Assembly: GCF_024362695.1 (NCBI RefSeq)
Contig: NC_065407.1
Coordinates: 13,578,001-13,642,000, forward strand
Source of the DNA: Pectinophora gossypiella
Taxonomy: Eukaryota; Arthropoda; Insecta; Lepidoptera; Gelechiidae
Direction: 5' to 3'
DNA length: 64,000 bases
Positions 52,320 to 63,777 of the stretch are shown one piece after another. The notes under the pieces are model-generated. The model saw only the letters and a list, made by a program, of their open reading frames with translations. It did no database searches and was not told the DNA's origin. The first letter of the stretch is position 1, and each line of letters opens with the position of its first letter. The translations under genes were made by a program, and so were the position numbers.

Positions 52320-53337
52320 GCTTATCTATCCCCTAACAATTCTAAGAGGTTATTCTAAGTAACCTCGAAGCCCTCTGTAATCTCAATAATTCTGTTATAA
52401 TTGCAGGCGATCTTAACGTTAAACATATTTCTTGGAGTTGGCAACGAAAACAAGAGGCTCTATTATGATGTAATAACACCATCCCAGCCCATATATCCCC
52501 CTGACTTGAACCACAGACCAGAAATAAACTTACGTTTACGTTCTTTAGAAGTACTACATGAGTTTCAATCTGACCACCGAACTTTTATTTTAAAACTAGG
52601 CGTTTTAGACGCAACCGACACAGTACTGGACTGTGGCCGAAGGCCTCCGAGTCTTCTGTTCAGAATAATTTGAAAGTGTCGCAGTAGAAATAACCACATT
52701 TCCTCGTCAGCTTTTAACTCCCTCTAGTACCTCAGACGTTGAGTCAGTTTTGAGCAAAAATTCAAAACAGGTTCCGGAGACGGAAGACGGAGATCTACTA
52801 ACGAAGAAAAACGCAGCAACCCGCGCAATAATTCCAATCGTACTGAGGAATGCCGTTGTCACTTTGGCTGCTTGCAGCATACTGTAAGAGAACGTATTAA
52901 TCGTATGCGATAAAATCGGTAGGATAATGTTTTAAGCGGCATTGAGCTCCACTACCAACTGGCAGCTGTCTAGGTTTCTTCAAAAGGACATAGTTGTCCC
53001 TACTTCTCCTCTCAATAGGCATTACCACCCGCTTTTATCGATGACAAAAAAATTCGAATGCTTCGCCGACTGTCTGGAAGCCCAATGCTCGCCCAGCACC
53101 CTCCCAATCGATCGAAGTCACCTATTGACGGTGAACTCAGAAGTTCAGCGTAGAACTTCTGTACCTCCCACTGATCCTCCTCTTCCACAGGTCACCGAGG
53201 AAGGGGTACTAGGAATTATCAAACGATTTTATATCCGAAAAGCCCAGGGTCCAGACGGTATCACAGATCGTGTCCTTAAAAACTTCGGTACTCTATTTAA
53301 TGGCGCCATGAGCAACTGCGTCTTTCCACAGCAGTAG
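52320..53337 (+). mobile_element. Jockey-group LINE remnant: endonuclease and start of RT
   Basis: The frame near 52370-52467 reads NNSVIIAGDLNVKHISWS, the AP-endonuclease G-D-L-N-x-K-H motif, then a stop. From 52470 another frame gives LEVLHEFQSDHRTFILKLG, matching the S-D-H-R-P end of the endonuclease. The frame 52942-53337 gives FADCLEAQCSPSTLPIDRS and RKAQGPDGITDRVLKNFG, the finger region before RT. Then sequence identity ends. Several frameshifts; the RT palm and everything after are gone. Confidence 0.85.
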
Positions 53338-53344
53338 AAAGAAG

Positions 53345-53990
53345 CGATATAATACTTACTTACTTGGTTACTATTCCAGAGACGAACTAAAAGTGCCCTC
53401 CTGGAGAACAAAGTCGCGGTCTATAGCTAGTTTAATATAATTTATTTCTACGACTTGTCCAATGTTAAACAAACTCATTAATTACAATTAATTAATTGTT
53501 CTTTTTCTGCCTTCAACCCTATGTTGCCCAGCTGATTCGCGCGGTAATTTCGAATTTGCGTGCGAACCTGTGTTAGGAACGTTTCTGTTTAGTTTTGATG
53601 GGTCGCGGGAAAAAACAAAAATGACCACTTAACGAGATCGCTTTGTTTTTCAAAACTCGGCAGCTTTTTAATTACGCCCTCGGAACGGTTTGTGAAAGGA
53701 AATTACTGTTATAAAATATGTATCTGTTATTTTAATATAAACACGGTGTTTGGTCTGGAAGCGCAGGATGTATCAATATTGTAACGTTTTCGACATTAAT
53801 GGATGGATCGGTGTCTACACATGTAAGAGTTATATTGGAAAGCTTAAATAAGGAAGTAAACTCTTCCATAGTAAAAATGTACGTGGTACTTCCAAAAATG
53901 ATATACCACTACGAAGAAACTAAAAGATATATTATTATTAGTAATGTTATATCAAAAATAAACAGAAATATAAAAGAGCTCGTGTTTAGC
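53345..53990. other. Unassigned
   Basis: 53510-53660 is of mixed composition with GATTCGCGCGGTAATTTCG; the rest is AT-rich. The plus frame 53799-54044 runs into MITE-T and is unsupported. Confidence 0.35.
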
Positions 53991-53994
53991 ATGG

Positions 53995-54140
53995 TACGGT
54001 CACGAGCATTAATATGTATACACTTTGGTACCATGTCACATTAACTTTTTTGACAAATTGAACTGTAAGTCTCACTAAATGTCAAATATGTTAGTGCGAC
54101 AGAGTCCTAAAGTGGGTACATTATATTGCTCATGACTGTA
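53995..54140. mobile_element. MITE-T copy 2
   Basis: TACGGTCACGAGCATTAATA to ATATTGCTCATGACTGTA, TA at both ends, 146 bp. Confidence 0.88.
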
Positions 54141-54258
54141 CGTGATATTATCTAAAATAGTGTAACTGACAGTCTCCTTGGTCTAATGGTCTAATGACTA
54201 GTGCGGATACGTGATATTATCTAACAGTGGAGTCACTGACAGTCTCCATATTCTAATG
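54140..54258 (+). repeat. Direct duplication, period about 68
   Basis: ACGTGATATTATCTAA, ACTGACAGTCTCC and TCTAATGG occur in order at 54140 and again at 54209. The second copy leads into a SINE-A head. Confidence 0.8.
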
Positions 54259-54548
54259 GCTACTGCGTTGGGTTTATTCTCAGAACAAAAAAATTTTGAA
54301 GTCCGGAATCGATTCCCAATGGTAACATTGTCAAAATCTCTTTCTGAAATTGTCTTTTGTTTGGCTAGGACATTGAAGGTTGAGTCACCGGGTTGTTAAA
54401 AAAAATGCTTCGGAAGCATGTAAAGCCTTTGGTCCCGAGCAACTACCCATAACAACACCAACACGCAATGGAGCAGATGGTGGAGTATGCTCCAAACTGG
54501 TTGGTTAAGAGAAGGGCGGTGTCCAGCAGTGAGACATAATGTCTAGAT
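54235..54548 (+). mobile_element. Old SINE-A copy
   Basis: CAGTCTCCATATTCTAATGG, CCGGAATCGATTCCCAATGG (B-box), GAGTCACCGGGTTG, GGTGGAGTATGCTCCAAACT, GTGTCCAGCAGTGAGACATA. Highly diverged. Confidence 0.8.
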
Positions 54549-54564
54549 ACAATAACCTATATAT

Positions 54565-54765
54565 ACAGGGCGTTAGTGACATGGTAACAAATACTGAGGG
54601 GGATGATTCAGACCATGATTCCGAGTTAACGGTCAAAAGTTTTTAAATAATTTTCCATTCTATGAAACAATTTCATTGTCATTTTCTAAATATACCACTT
54701 GACAATAATTCAGAATAATAAGCTAAAACACCCCCCTCTTTATTCGTTACGTTGTCACTTAGGTA
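54565..54765. mobile_element. MITE-D, decayed
   Basis: ACAGGGCGTTAGTGACATGG, GAATGATTC-type arm GATTCAGACCATGATTCCGA, right end TCGTTACGTTGTCACTTAGG. The inner arms are lost. Confidence 0.7.
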
Positions 54766-54781
54766 CACCCATTTAAATACG

Positions 54782-54931
54782 TACGGTCACGAGCATTAAT
54801 ATGTATACACTTTGGTACCATGTCACATTAACTTTTTTGACAAATTGAACTGTAGGTAAGTCTCACTAAATGTCAAATTTGTTAGTGCGACAGAGTCCTA
54901 AAGTGGGTACATTATATTGCTCATGACTGTA
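54782..54931. mobile_element. MITE-T copy 3
   Basis: Same ends as copy 2; it differs by a few bases, including an inserted GTAG near 54855. Confidence 0.88.
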
Positions 54932-55410
54932 CAGGTATTATAATTAATAATAAATATAGGTTAACTATGTATAATTATGCAGGTTTTTATATATGATGTG
55001 GGGTCATTTACCTCACCATTATTTAGTTCAGCATTTTGTCACCCTACACTTTTAACGTACTTAGGTTTAAGTACCATTAGTTTGAAATACTAACTTAGTA
55101 TTTGTTTTGGAGAAAAAAAGTGTTAAGTTAACAAAGAAAGATTTACTGATATTTAGTTGAAAGATTAAATCTTAGGTTTTCATAATCTAATAACTCAAAT
55201 CGCTGGTTTCGTAAAAATAATAAATCAAAACTTAATTGTTTGTAATTATTTTTTGTGTAACGCAATGTTCTCATTTAGAGATGTTGAGCGTTGAATTCAA
55301 ACATATTGGCGTTATATTGAAGCATACGCAGAAATCAGCCATCCAAAAAACCATCCAAACAAGGGCAGCCATTCATTGTACCATCAGCTCCCTAGCGTTG
55401 TCCCATTTTA
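54932..55410. other. AT-rich, nothing recognised
   Basis: No frame or repeat. A 40-bp repeat-H piece follows at 55412-55450. Confidence 0.4.
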
Positions 55411-55766
55411 ACATGGTCCGCTTACCTAACCTGAATATTTGACAGGTCCCATCAGTCGATCACTATAAAAGTAGTACGCGTTATTACACTTTATATGCGC
55501 GTTTTATTAGAAAATAGTAACTGCTGTAATACTTATAAAACAGACGTTGCCATGGCAATAAATATCTTTGACATCGTTTGGTGTTTGGGACGTTCTAACA
55601 GAAAGCTCGGTAGATAGGTACTTAGTTCAGCTTGTGATGGATGAATTTCTGATAACCCCATCAGTCAGTTTATGCGTTCATCGTTTTGTGGGAATGAAGT
55701 TGGTAAATATATTATTACTTTTAAAAAAATACACTTTCGATTTTTTTATAAAAAAAATACTTCGTT

Positions 55767-55872
55767 CGATTAAATTTCAAATTTGAATTTGGAACATTGA
55801 CATTAAGAATTAAAAACATTATAATAATTATTCTTAATGTCAATGTCCAAATTCAAATTTAAAATTTAATCG
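55767..55872. repeat. Long hairpin, arms about 45 bp
   Basis: CGATTAAATTTCAAATTTGA, ATTTGGAACATTGACATTAA on the left; TTAATGTCAATGTCCAAATT, CAAATTTAAAATTTAATCG on the right. Half of it (TTGAATTTGGAACTAAGAAT) recurs at 56636-56660. Likely a foldback MITE. Confidence 0.85.
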
Positions 55873-56475
55873 TGTATCCACTGCAATTCTTTTTGATATA
55901 AAATTAAAATGTGATTTAATATTTATTTAATACCATTACAAAACATAAACTTGCAAGTTGCTACGTTTTTGTTTTTGATGAGAAGTGTATTTTACTTGTA
56001 GTGAATAAAAAACTTACAAAAACTTCAAGGTCCAAGGTCAAGGGCACAACACGAAATATTAAATTGACCTTCCCCCCATATCATGATCGTTCTCACGACC
56101 TTCCCCCCATATCATGATCGTTCTCACGACTTTAAAATTATAACACGTTTTCACCCCAATCAGTGATACAACTGAGGCAATTAAAAAAATCTGATACCGT
56201 TCTTATTTATGATTACGACCCTTATTAAATACAGTTTTTTTAAGACTATGTAGGTTGGCTCTTAATTTTTTTGTCCGGCAAAGAGTTGCCATATGCTGCA
56301 AATCTACAATAAGTGGCCTAAGAAAAAGTTTATTAACATTTTTTTAATAAAAATCCATTCCATCCGTTATTTCCTACACTTGGAAATCCTGGAAAATATT
56401 TCTTGCCGCTATTAGGCTGCCTATTAATAATTATTTCAAAAATATAATTATTTGGAATTCACCGTTTATCCTAGA
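55873..56475. other. AT-rich with short repeats
   Basis: CCTTCCCCCCATATCATGAT then CGTTCTCACGA is exactly doubled at 56068-56130 (period 32). 56265-56330 is a fragment of the LINE tail found at 19.9-20.2 kb. Confidence 0.7.
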
Positions 56476-56477
56476 CG

Positions 56478-56578
56478 ACTTGACATAGTGTAATTGGCTA
56501 GTGTATTGACTGGACCTTAATTGTCAAACCAAATGTCTCCGGTTCAATTCCCAAACGTGTCAATTACGGAAAAGAACT
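56478..56578 (+). mobile_element. tRNA-like relic
   Basis: AGTGTAATTGGCTAGTGTAT and TCCGGTTCAATTCCCAAACG resemble A and B boxes in the right order. Single copy here; could be a worn SINE. Confidence 0.35.
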
Positions 56579-56579
56579 T

Positions 56580-57860
56580 TTCTGACTCAGTCGAAACACT
56601 TCCGAATTTCAACAAAAGACTACTGTAATTAAAATTTGAATTTGGAACTAAGAATTAAAAACCACTGCAAAATGACAGTTAGCATTTTTTCTTCAATACC
56701 CATATTTCATATTTTTCTGATAATAATTTTATTACAGAACAAACTTGCCAGGTATTTCGATTTTTTTGATAAGAAGTTTAATATCCGAATGAACGTGGTG
56801 TGGTGGAGTAAACTCTGGGCTAGTCGTACGCATATTCTATGTTATGTTATTAACTACATTAACCTGTAGCATTTTCATTTATGCTTTAATTAAAACAAAA
56901 TTACTTTAGCACAGGTAAAATTTAAATATGCAACGCACAAGTGAAATTTTCTTTGAGTTGCAAATTGCGACACCACAAAAACATTCCACAAGTAAAAAGG
57001 AGATATAAATGCTACGGGTCGTAGCAAACAGCTACGCGCTTTTTTGTAGCACAGTTGTAGCACTTGAATTTACGCTAAGTGACAAAGTACCTAGGCCTCA
57101 TCTATAGCGCAAATACGCCATGACTTGTAATAATTACGACTTATAAAGCCAACATGATATTATACATAACGCAATTTTGACAAACATATATTTTGTTTTA
57201 CACACACATATTTTGGAAATATTTATTTTATTATTATATTTTATTTATTAAAACTATCTACGAGTATATCGTATCGATTTTATAGAAACTATCAATAATC
57301 CCAATTTTAAGCAAAATCGGATCTAATTGCATCTTACTCATTCTATTGATTGTTGATATTTTTTACTTTTTGAGTGATTTTTTTCGAAACTTCATAATGG
57401 TTTATTTATCTTTTGTATGATAATAAAATACGGTGACGTCATCAATAAACACGTCAAACGTAGTATTCATTGTTGCCTGAAATTTGTAAAAGTTAAAATG
57501 AGAAATGAGTTTTATTGTTGATAATATTAGACTAGCCTCTATTTCTAGATTACCATTTAATGATGTTTCTTTGTAAGTCCCATTAGCCTTTTATATTTTG
57601 GGAGATACATAGTAAAGGTGAAGGTGAAATAGATTAAATTGTTGCCTTAACCTAACTAAGCATGTTGAAGTGCCGTTCCGAGAGAGTTCACGCTGACCAC
57701 TTCGCCCCAATATCCGGCCGTCGGCACTTTGACAGTAGTGTGTCTTATGTAAAGGGTTTGTGGTACCTACGTGTAAATGATTCCTAAACTAAGCATTTTG
57801 TCACACCTCAGCGTTGAAGCGATAAACTCCTATTTTCTCGCTCAAGAAATGAACAAAAGA
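56580..57860. other. AT-rich, no supported gene
   Basis: The plus frame 56636-56869 has a hydrophobic stretch (IPIFHIFLIIILL) but overlaps the hairpin-related repeat. GGGTCGTAGCAAACAGCTAC at 57016 is a short foldback. Confidence 0.4.
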
Positions 57861-57879
57861 TTATATATCCCGTGTTATT

Positions 57880-58625
57880 AAAAGAGACACTATAGCAACC
57901 CGGCTTACCCAACATGGTGTGGTATGACAGATTCCTGAACGAGTCTCGTGCGGTTGTATCGTATGTCTGAATAAGTTGGGGGCCATGAACTCGGTAACAC
58001 TAGGCTGGGTCCCAGGGCACTCTAACATTAAAGGCAATGAGATTGCTGACGAACTCACGAGAGAGGGATCGGGAAGTCGTCTGATCAGACCTGAACCTTT
58101 CTACGGGATCTCAAAAAAACACCTCTAGATATCATGTCGGGGTTCGATTACAAGGTAAATCCAAAGAATATTAGTCCAATTCGGTTGGTCTGAATCACTC
58201 AAAGCAACTGATTAGACCATTTTCTCAGTAATTTTCATCAGAAGTCTTTACTCTTACTAGGGGGCGGGTAAGGATCTTATTAGGGGCCCTCACGGGGCAT
58301 TGCAGGCTCATCAAGAACTACTACATAGATGGAGCTGACCGATCCCCTTTAAGCAGATTCTGTTTATAGGAGGATGAGACGCCATTACACCTGCTGCGCA
58401 GCTGTGAGGCTTTCATACACAGTACTTCTACTGTGTGTGTGTGCTTGGCTTCCCAAGCACTGGGAGGCCACATAATGGATTCCCAGGAGGCCATGGGAGC
58501 TTCTTCCCAAAAAGACGCTCGAGCTAGTCGAACGGATCGGTCTAGAGGAGGAGTTTTAAATAAACGTATATGTAGGGATTTGGCCACAATAGATCTAGCT
58601 AGGTCGCAGTGGCCATTCGGGCTAC
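57880..58625 (+). mobile_element. LINE remnant with RNase H domain
   Basis: Frames read CLNKLGAMNSVTLGWVPGHS, NIKGNEIADELTREGSGS: the W-V-P-G-H-S-x-I-x-G-N-E-x-A-D core of a LINE RNase H. Further on, LLGALTGHC-like text (GGGGCCCTCACGGGGCATTG) and EDETPLHLLRSCEAFIHS give the Cys/His-type end that follows RNase H in such elements. Several frameshifts. The clade (I, R1 or Jockey group) is not settled. Confidence 0.8.
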
Positions 58626-59455
58626 ATTGGTTCGAGCCCTCTCAATACACAAATAATAAATCGTATGCCCGCGCGATTTCATTGTTGAACGAACGTCCCA
58701 CCTCCCACGCGCCCCCGCTATCTGACAAATTCATATTTTTTCTTCTTCCGGACGATTTCAATCCATGCGCACGCTATACGCGTCCTTTCTTTTATTACTG
58801 TAACAAGCAGTGTGCCAATCTTGTAAAAACTTGTGTAATCTGAAATATCGTGCCAATCACCCACATAAACGCAAGATTACCCTAAGATCCGACTGTTTTA
58901 CTTCAACACCTAGCTAACCTAGCTAACCTCATAACACATTATATTAATTAGTTGATCGCGGGCTTTTCACTCTCGAGAATCTCTTTTCACTAGTAGATAA
59001 ATCTCGCTCAATGATGTATTGTTAGCTCAGCAATGCTCGCTTGGCGCTCAAAGCTCGCAACAAGAAACCAAAGGAAACATTCAAACAGACGCCACAAACA
59101 CGTACATTATACTTACAAAGAACAAAAACGTTTTCAAGTACTATAACTATTAGTAGGCACTACGCCAAATAACGCACTGGCGCCTAATCTGCGATTTAAC
59201 CAACTAGTAGTCATTTCATTACTCTGTGCGGGATCCTATCCTATTGCCCGAGCGCGTGGTGCGAATCGCCCGTCACACTGAAACACCCGCTCATAGCCTA
59301 GCGACAAAACGAACAGAACTGCACAGTCTGGTCTCACTGTTCTCCAAGTCGTATCTAGTTTCTGGCTGTCGATTTTTGCTCGCTTGCGATGTGACAAATG
59401 CCTAATAGGGAATGTCTTTATGCTAAGCTGGGTGCAAATAAAAAACTTAGAACGC
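58626..59455. other. Unassigned, partly CpG-containing
   Basis: The open frame continues to 58843 but I recognise nothing in it after the LINE. 59215-59345 is richer in CG than its surroundings (GCCCGAGCGCGTGGTGCGAA), without a supported promoter. Confidence 0.3.
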
Positions 59456-60215
59456 TAGGTGCATCTCTCTGGGTATATTGTAAAAGTCATGTCAAAATAT
59501 CGTATTTTAAAGTCCGACATAAAATTTAAAAGTTCCAAGAGTCTAAGACCACGACCAGTCTCTTTTGGAGACATAGTAGCGTCAAGCAGGGTGTTGAGCG
59601 CGCGATATATCCAAACACATACCGGTATATAAAAGCGTTCATGAAGAAACATCTCCAAGCGGGTTTGCTTGATACACCACTCCTTTTACGGACTGAAATA
59701 AAATACACATCAAAACACAACACACATAACATAATGGATTATAAAGTGCCATACGAAAATATAATCTTTGTATCAATTCGAGAAAGAGGAAAATGATATA
59801 AAACACAAGTGACAGATTAAAATGAAACGCGAAGAATAATTCAAGACTATCACTTGTCGAGATTCGCTCAATTTATTTTGTGGGTGTGTGTAACGGCATT
59901 GTGTGATGTTGGCAATGTCTACAAATGCCGGTAAAACGGCGTAACTCAGATAATAATACATTTTCTGATGCGAAGAAATATCTTAGAAAATATTTAGCTT
60001 AACGTTAATGTCACATATTATATGATCAGAATAAAATAGTGTTTTAACAAAGTTTTGAAGATTACGGAGGCATCTCAGTAACCATGACGCACGATTTTAC
60101 GTCTACTACTAAGCTACTAAACGTTCACTCTTCAGTGACTGTTTGCACTCAAAACTGCTTAACCTTCTCGATCGATATCAATCAATAGGCTACGAGTAAT
60201 CAACTATTTACTTTA
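59456..60215. other. Unassigned
   Basis: Frames on both strands near 59455-59732 (e.g. plus EHLQAGLLDTPLLLRTEIKY-like text) are not recognised. Confidence 0.3.
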
Positions 60216-60217
60216 GC

Positions 60218-60333
60218 TAGTAGTAGTCGTTATATGAGCCATGTAAGGAGCTTTTGACAGTTCTATAATAACCCTGATACCAGGGTTATTGAGGTCGGTC
60301 ATTGACCTCATAACCCACAGAAGAGAAAAAGAA
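60218..60333 (+). mobile_element. SINE-B 3' part
   Basis: GTAGTAGTCGTTATATGAGC, ATAACCCTGATACCAGGGTT, CCTCATAACCCACAGAAGAG. Confidence 0.75.
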
Positions 60334-60965
60334 TAGAAACCATACATAAACTTCCGCTCGTGGTCTCTGATGGGCAAGACAACTTGCAGCTACTTTTAAT
60401 GCGAAGTCAGATAACTAATTATGGATTATAAATATTTTTATCTATGTCTTGTATATCTCCGGATTGTGGAGTCCCGGAAAACGGAGGCCAATACGCAGTC
60501 CCTTAGCACACTTTGATCTAAATTATTATTACGTAATATCAGTCTACACCATTCCACGGAAACGCAAAACGATAGAAAAATATAATCCCGAAAATATAAA
60601 ATATTCAAGATACACAATTTATCACGGAGTGTGAATATATGCGAAACAGAATTTCTGACGCTTGCTCAGCTCGTATGCAGATGTGACATAATATACCTAA
60701 TAATACACATCGCTTTTTCCTCACAAATAATTCAACATCGTTTGCTCTGAGTGTTATTTCTTTTTATGTGCGGAGTTTGTGCGATGTTGCAAGTCTTGAC
60801 GCAGTCATAAAATTTTATCATTGGGTTTTATTATATATTTTTTATAGTTGCTATAATTTTAACTTTCCCTATATTTTTCTTCTGTTTTCTAAAATCAAAA
60901 TTTTAAAGGCTGGTTTACTTTTCTACTGTGCATTTAGATAAAAATATCTGAAATTCTAAGTCTAA
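60334..60965. other. AT-rich, nothing recognised
   Basis: No frame or repeat. Confidence 0.4.
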
Positions 60966-60969
60966 CAAA

Positions 60970-61052
60970 AAGCTTGGTGGAGTGTGGGTACTTAGTTCAT
61001 CATGCGATGGATGTATCTTTGACTACACCAATTGGGGTATAGTCGTGCGCTT
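60970..61052 (+). repeat. LINE-K 3' end
   Basis: AAGCTTGGTGGAGTGTGGGT, TAGTTCATCATGCGATGGAT, CACCAATTGGGGTATAGTCG. Confidence 0.6.
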
Positions 61053-61284
61053 ATATTAAATTATGCGTTATTTAACACGATTTTCTGGTTCTAACTAAAG
61101 GTTCTATCTATCTATCAAAGCATTTTCGTGCTCAGGTAGAATTTTGCCCTGAGTGCAGCTGGCCTTGAAGTGATGTGAGTGGAGCGTTCCGATATGTTCA
61201 CGACGTTAAGTGTAATGACGGTTTGCGGTCCCCTACGACGATTTCTTAGCGATAGTATATTTAGAACATGTACTTTGGCCCCGA

Positions 61285-61642
61285 TTCCTGCAGACCCCTC
61301 CTAATTATATTTTAACCCGTAATTTTCTTATCCGCCGAAAAGGAAAGGGACGGACGATTGTCAACAAGTTAATTTTAAAACGAATGAATAACCCGGGCGA
61401 ATAAAGTAGGCATCTCGCTGGTATGCAATCCGTTTGACGTGCTGTCTACTTAACTCTGTCGGGTTGTTGGCCGATGTAAAATTTTTACACGTTTGTTTTC
61501 GATTTCTGCTTAAAATTGACGTATGTTCCATTAATTTTATGCCTGTCGAGTACCTGTCCCTTTCCTTTTCAGCGGATAAGAAAATGTCAAGTATAACTTA
61601 AAATAAAATTAGATGGCGTCTGCAGGAATTAGCACCAAGGGT
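61285..61642. mobile_element. MITE-G copy 3, uninterrupted
   Basis: Left CCTGCAGACCCCTCCTAATT, CTTATCCGCCGAAAAGGAAA; right TTTCCTTTTCAGCGGATAAG, AAAATTAGATGGCGTCTGCA. The arms are near-complementary. Inside: GCTGGTATGCAATCCGTTTG. About 358 bp, the only complete copy. Confidence 0.85.
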
Positions 61643-61712
61643 TCTGTTTTCTATGCCCCCTCGGCAGCCATCACATTTCCAAATACATACAACTGCTAAT
61701 TTCCATGTTCAT

Positions 61713-61860
61713 CAATTATTAGATTTATCGTGTAAGTATCAGAATTTGAATTCCGAACTAAGCTTTATTCTTGTTGTTTTCATTCCCGCGTGAACAAAAT
61801 ACAAGAAAGCATTGAGTTCTGAATTCAAATTCTGATACGACACGATAAATCTAATAATTG
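61713..61860. repeat. Long hairpin, arms about 60 bp
   Basis: CAATTATTAGATTTATCGTG and TCAGAATTTGAATTCCGAAC pair with GTTCTGAATTCAAATTCTGA and CACGATAAATCTAATAATTG. The loop holds CATTCCCGCGTGAAC. Likely a MITE; single copy here. Confidence 0.88.
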
Positions 61861-62265
61861 ACGGAAATACGATAAATGCCGAGAAACAGTGAGTATTTAA
61901 ATAAAAGCACTGTAAAATATCTGTTATTATAATAATTTCCTTCAATAGTTCATGAGCTCGGTCTTTGAACATCGAACTCACCTGACAAAATTATAGATAG
62001 GTACGCCTACTTTTGTTAAGTAGTTTTATATTATGTTGGTAGATATTGGAACTGTCGGCCATTTTGTTAGTCAATATTAAAAGAAAGTACTTAATTTAAA
62101 ATATTAAATCGACTTCTGTAAAAGAGTGAGAAATATTATTTCGTTGAGTACAATGTTAAAATCAAATTTTGGAGCCGTTTTCTTTTGTGATGTCAGTTAA
62201 AATGGTGTATGAATTACTATTTTATCTTACTTGCAATTTTCACGGCTCGACCATTATAGACGGCC
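61861..62265. other. No recognised feature
   Basis: AT-rich; the minus frame 61739-61981 overlaps the hairpin. Confidence 0.4.
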
Positions 62266-62269
62266 ATTA

Positions 62270-62485
62270 AATCATTTACAATTCTATACTTTTGCGATGG
62301 AAAATTCCACTTGATATTAACTCAGAATAATGAGCTGATACATCCCTCTCAGTATTCGTTACGATGTCACTTACACCCCATACAAGTACGTACAGATGGC
62401 CATACAAGTACGTATGGGTGTTAGTGACACCGCAACAAATACTGAGGAGGATGATTCAGACCATGATTCTGAGTTGATATAACTA
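62270..62485. mobile_element. Two MITE-D ends back to back
   Basis: A right arm (AAAATTCCACTTGATATTAA to GATGTCACTTACACCCC) meets a left arm (ATGGGTGTTAGTGACACCGC to TTCTGAGTTGATAT) with duplicated CATACAAGTACGTA between. The order is reversed relative to a normal copy, as if two adjacent copies lost their outer halves. Confidence 0.75.
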
Positions 62486-62489
62486 AAAT

Positions 62490-63165
62490 GAAAAACCGCA
62501 TCGATTAATTTTATTTCAATGATTAATAACGTTGAAAGGATAAAAAAAGAATCGTGGACAAAATTGGAGGAGTCTGTCAATAATATTAAAGGTTTTGAGT
62601 AAAGATTTTTGTAACGTCTATATGCTTAGGAAATGGAACAATCATTTGTAGTCCCTTTCAGTGTGATTGAATGAATTAAGAGTACTGTCGATCTAGATAT
62701 AGGTATTTTCCATTTAAAACAACCGACCGCCATTTTCCTGTCATTTCTCAATCCTCTCTTCTCTCTCGCTCATTCCTCGCTCTCTCTTTTACTCATCCTG
62801 CTCTCAGTCTGTCCTCAGACTGACACATTCTGATATTTATTACTCTTTCAATTAGTTCTGTAGCAATACTTGGTCTTTTGAACGATTCTTGAGCCCTAGA
62901 GGCGTACATTGATCAAATTGGAGAGATATATAGACTGTTTATGTTATGCAGAAATAAATTGTTATTTTCGACTACCTGGTAAGCCGGATTTGCTCACAAA
63001 CAGATGAACTCCTAAGCGTTTGTGAGGGATTACATTTTAAGGAAAAAATATACAAATCTTGAGTGATAGAGAAAGAAACAGTACGATAAAGAGTTTTTGT
63101 ATTGTATTGTATTGTATTGATAAGAGAGATGTGTGGTTTAAAAGATGATATACTGACCAACATTG
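62490..63165. other. Unassigned with short LINE-Q piece
   Basis: 62885-62930 (CCTAGAGGCGTACATTGATC) is a LINE-Q scrap. (TATTG)4 at 63100-63121. A CTCTCT-rich part at 62750-62800. Confidence 0.4.
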
Positions 63166-63169
63166 AAAA

Positions 63170-63418
63170 GGGAATGTTAAGTTGGTTTGGACATATAGAG
63201 CGGATGAAGGATAATTAGGATTACGAAAGCAGTATATAAAGCAAAGGTTGGTGGTAGGGTTGGCAGGAAGACCTTGAAGGACGTACATCGACCAAGTTAT
63301 GGATGTTCTGAAAAGGTGTAGTACGATCTACTCTGAGCTGGCTTACGTGTGTGAAACGATTGATGAATGGAGGAGGCATGAGGGGAGTTCCATAGTCTGT
63401 GCTTACCCCTTGATATAA
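63170..63418 (+). mobile_element. LINE-Q 3' end, longest copy
   Basis: Broken frame: GMLSWFGHIERM, then KAKVGGRVGR, TYIDQ-like text and the end CATAGTCTGTGCTTACCCC. L-x-W-F-G-H-I-E-R-M is the conserved start of this LINE tail. Several frameshifts. Confidence 0.75.
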
Positions 63419-63606
63419 AACACGTTTTTATTCGTGTTTGAAACATGACAACTTCAAAATAAAGATTGCCTATTATAATTAAGATTATTAAGACATTGGT
63501 TTTGGTCAATGTCGATTTAATCTAGCCTTGGAAACTCCCGAGATTATAAGCTTTTACCATTGTATCCAAATTGTATTGTTTCACGTTTTGTATGTTTGTG
63601 TCTTAG

Positions 63607-63777
63607 GGCCATAACTCATCGAGATGCCAAGACCACGTCGACGCAGTCGCTAAAGAATATATTTGAAAAGGCTTCGTTGCCAAGGCATCGCCAAATTGCC
63701 AAAGCGTCGCCAAGTCTTACCTGCCATAATACCTACTGAAGACGTAGCCATGGCATATTAGTGAGTTATGGCTCTAA
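63607..63777. mobile_element. MITE-like element, about 170 bp
   Basis: TTAGGGCCATAACTCATCGA at the left and TGAGTTATGGCTCTAA at the right are inverted copies. Inside, GCCAAG/TCGCCAA repeats (GGCATCGCCAAATTGCCAAA). Confidence 0.65.

Noticed and set aside
58433..58843. 136-codon plus-strand frame as a host gene
   Set aside because: Its first half is in the tail of an RNase H LINE remnant. The second half matches nothing I know.
59215..59345. Third CpG-rich promoter candidate on the minus strand
   Set aside because: TTTCAGTG could be an initiator, but +28 to +33 reads CTCGGG, no TATA box, and the next ATG is followed at once by a stop.
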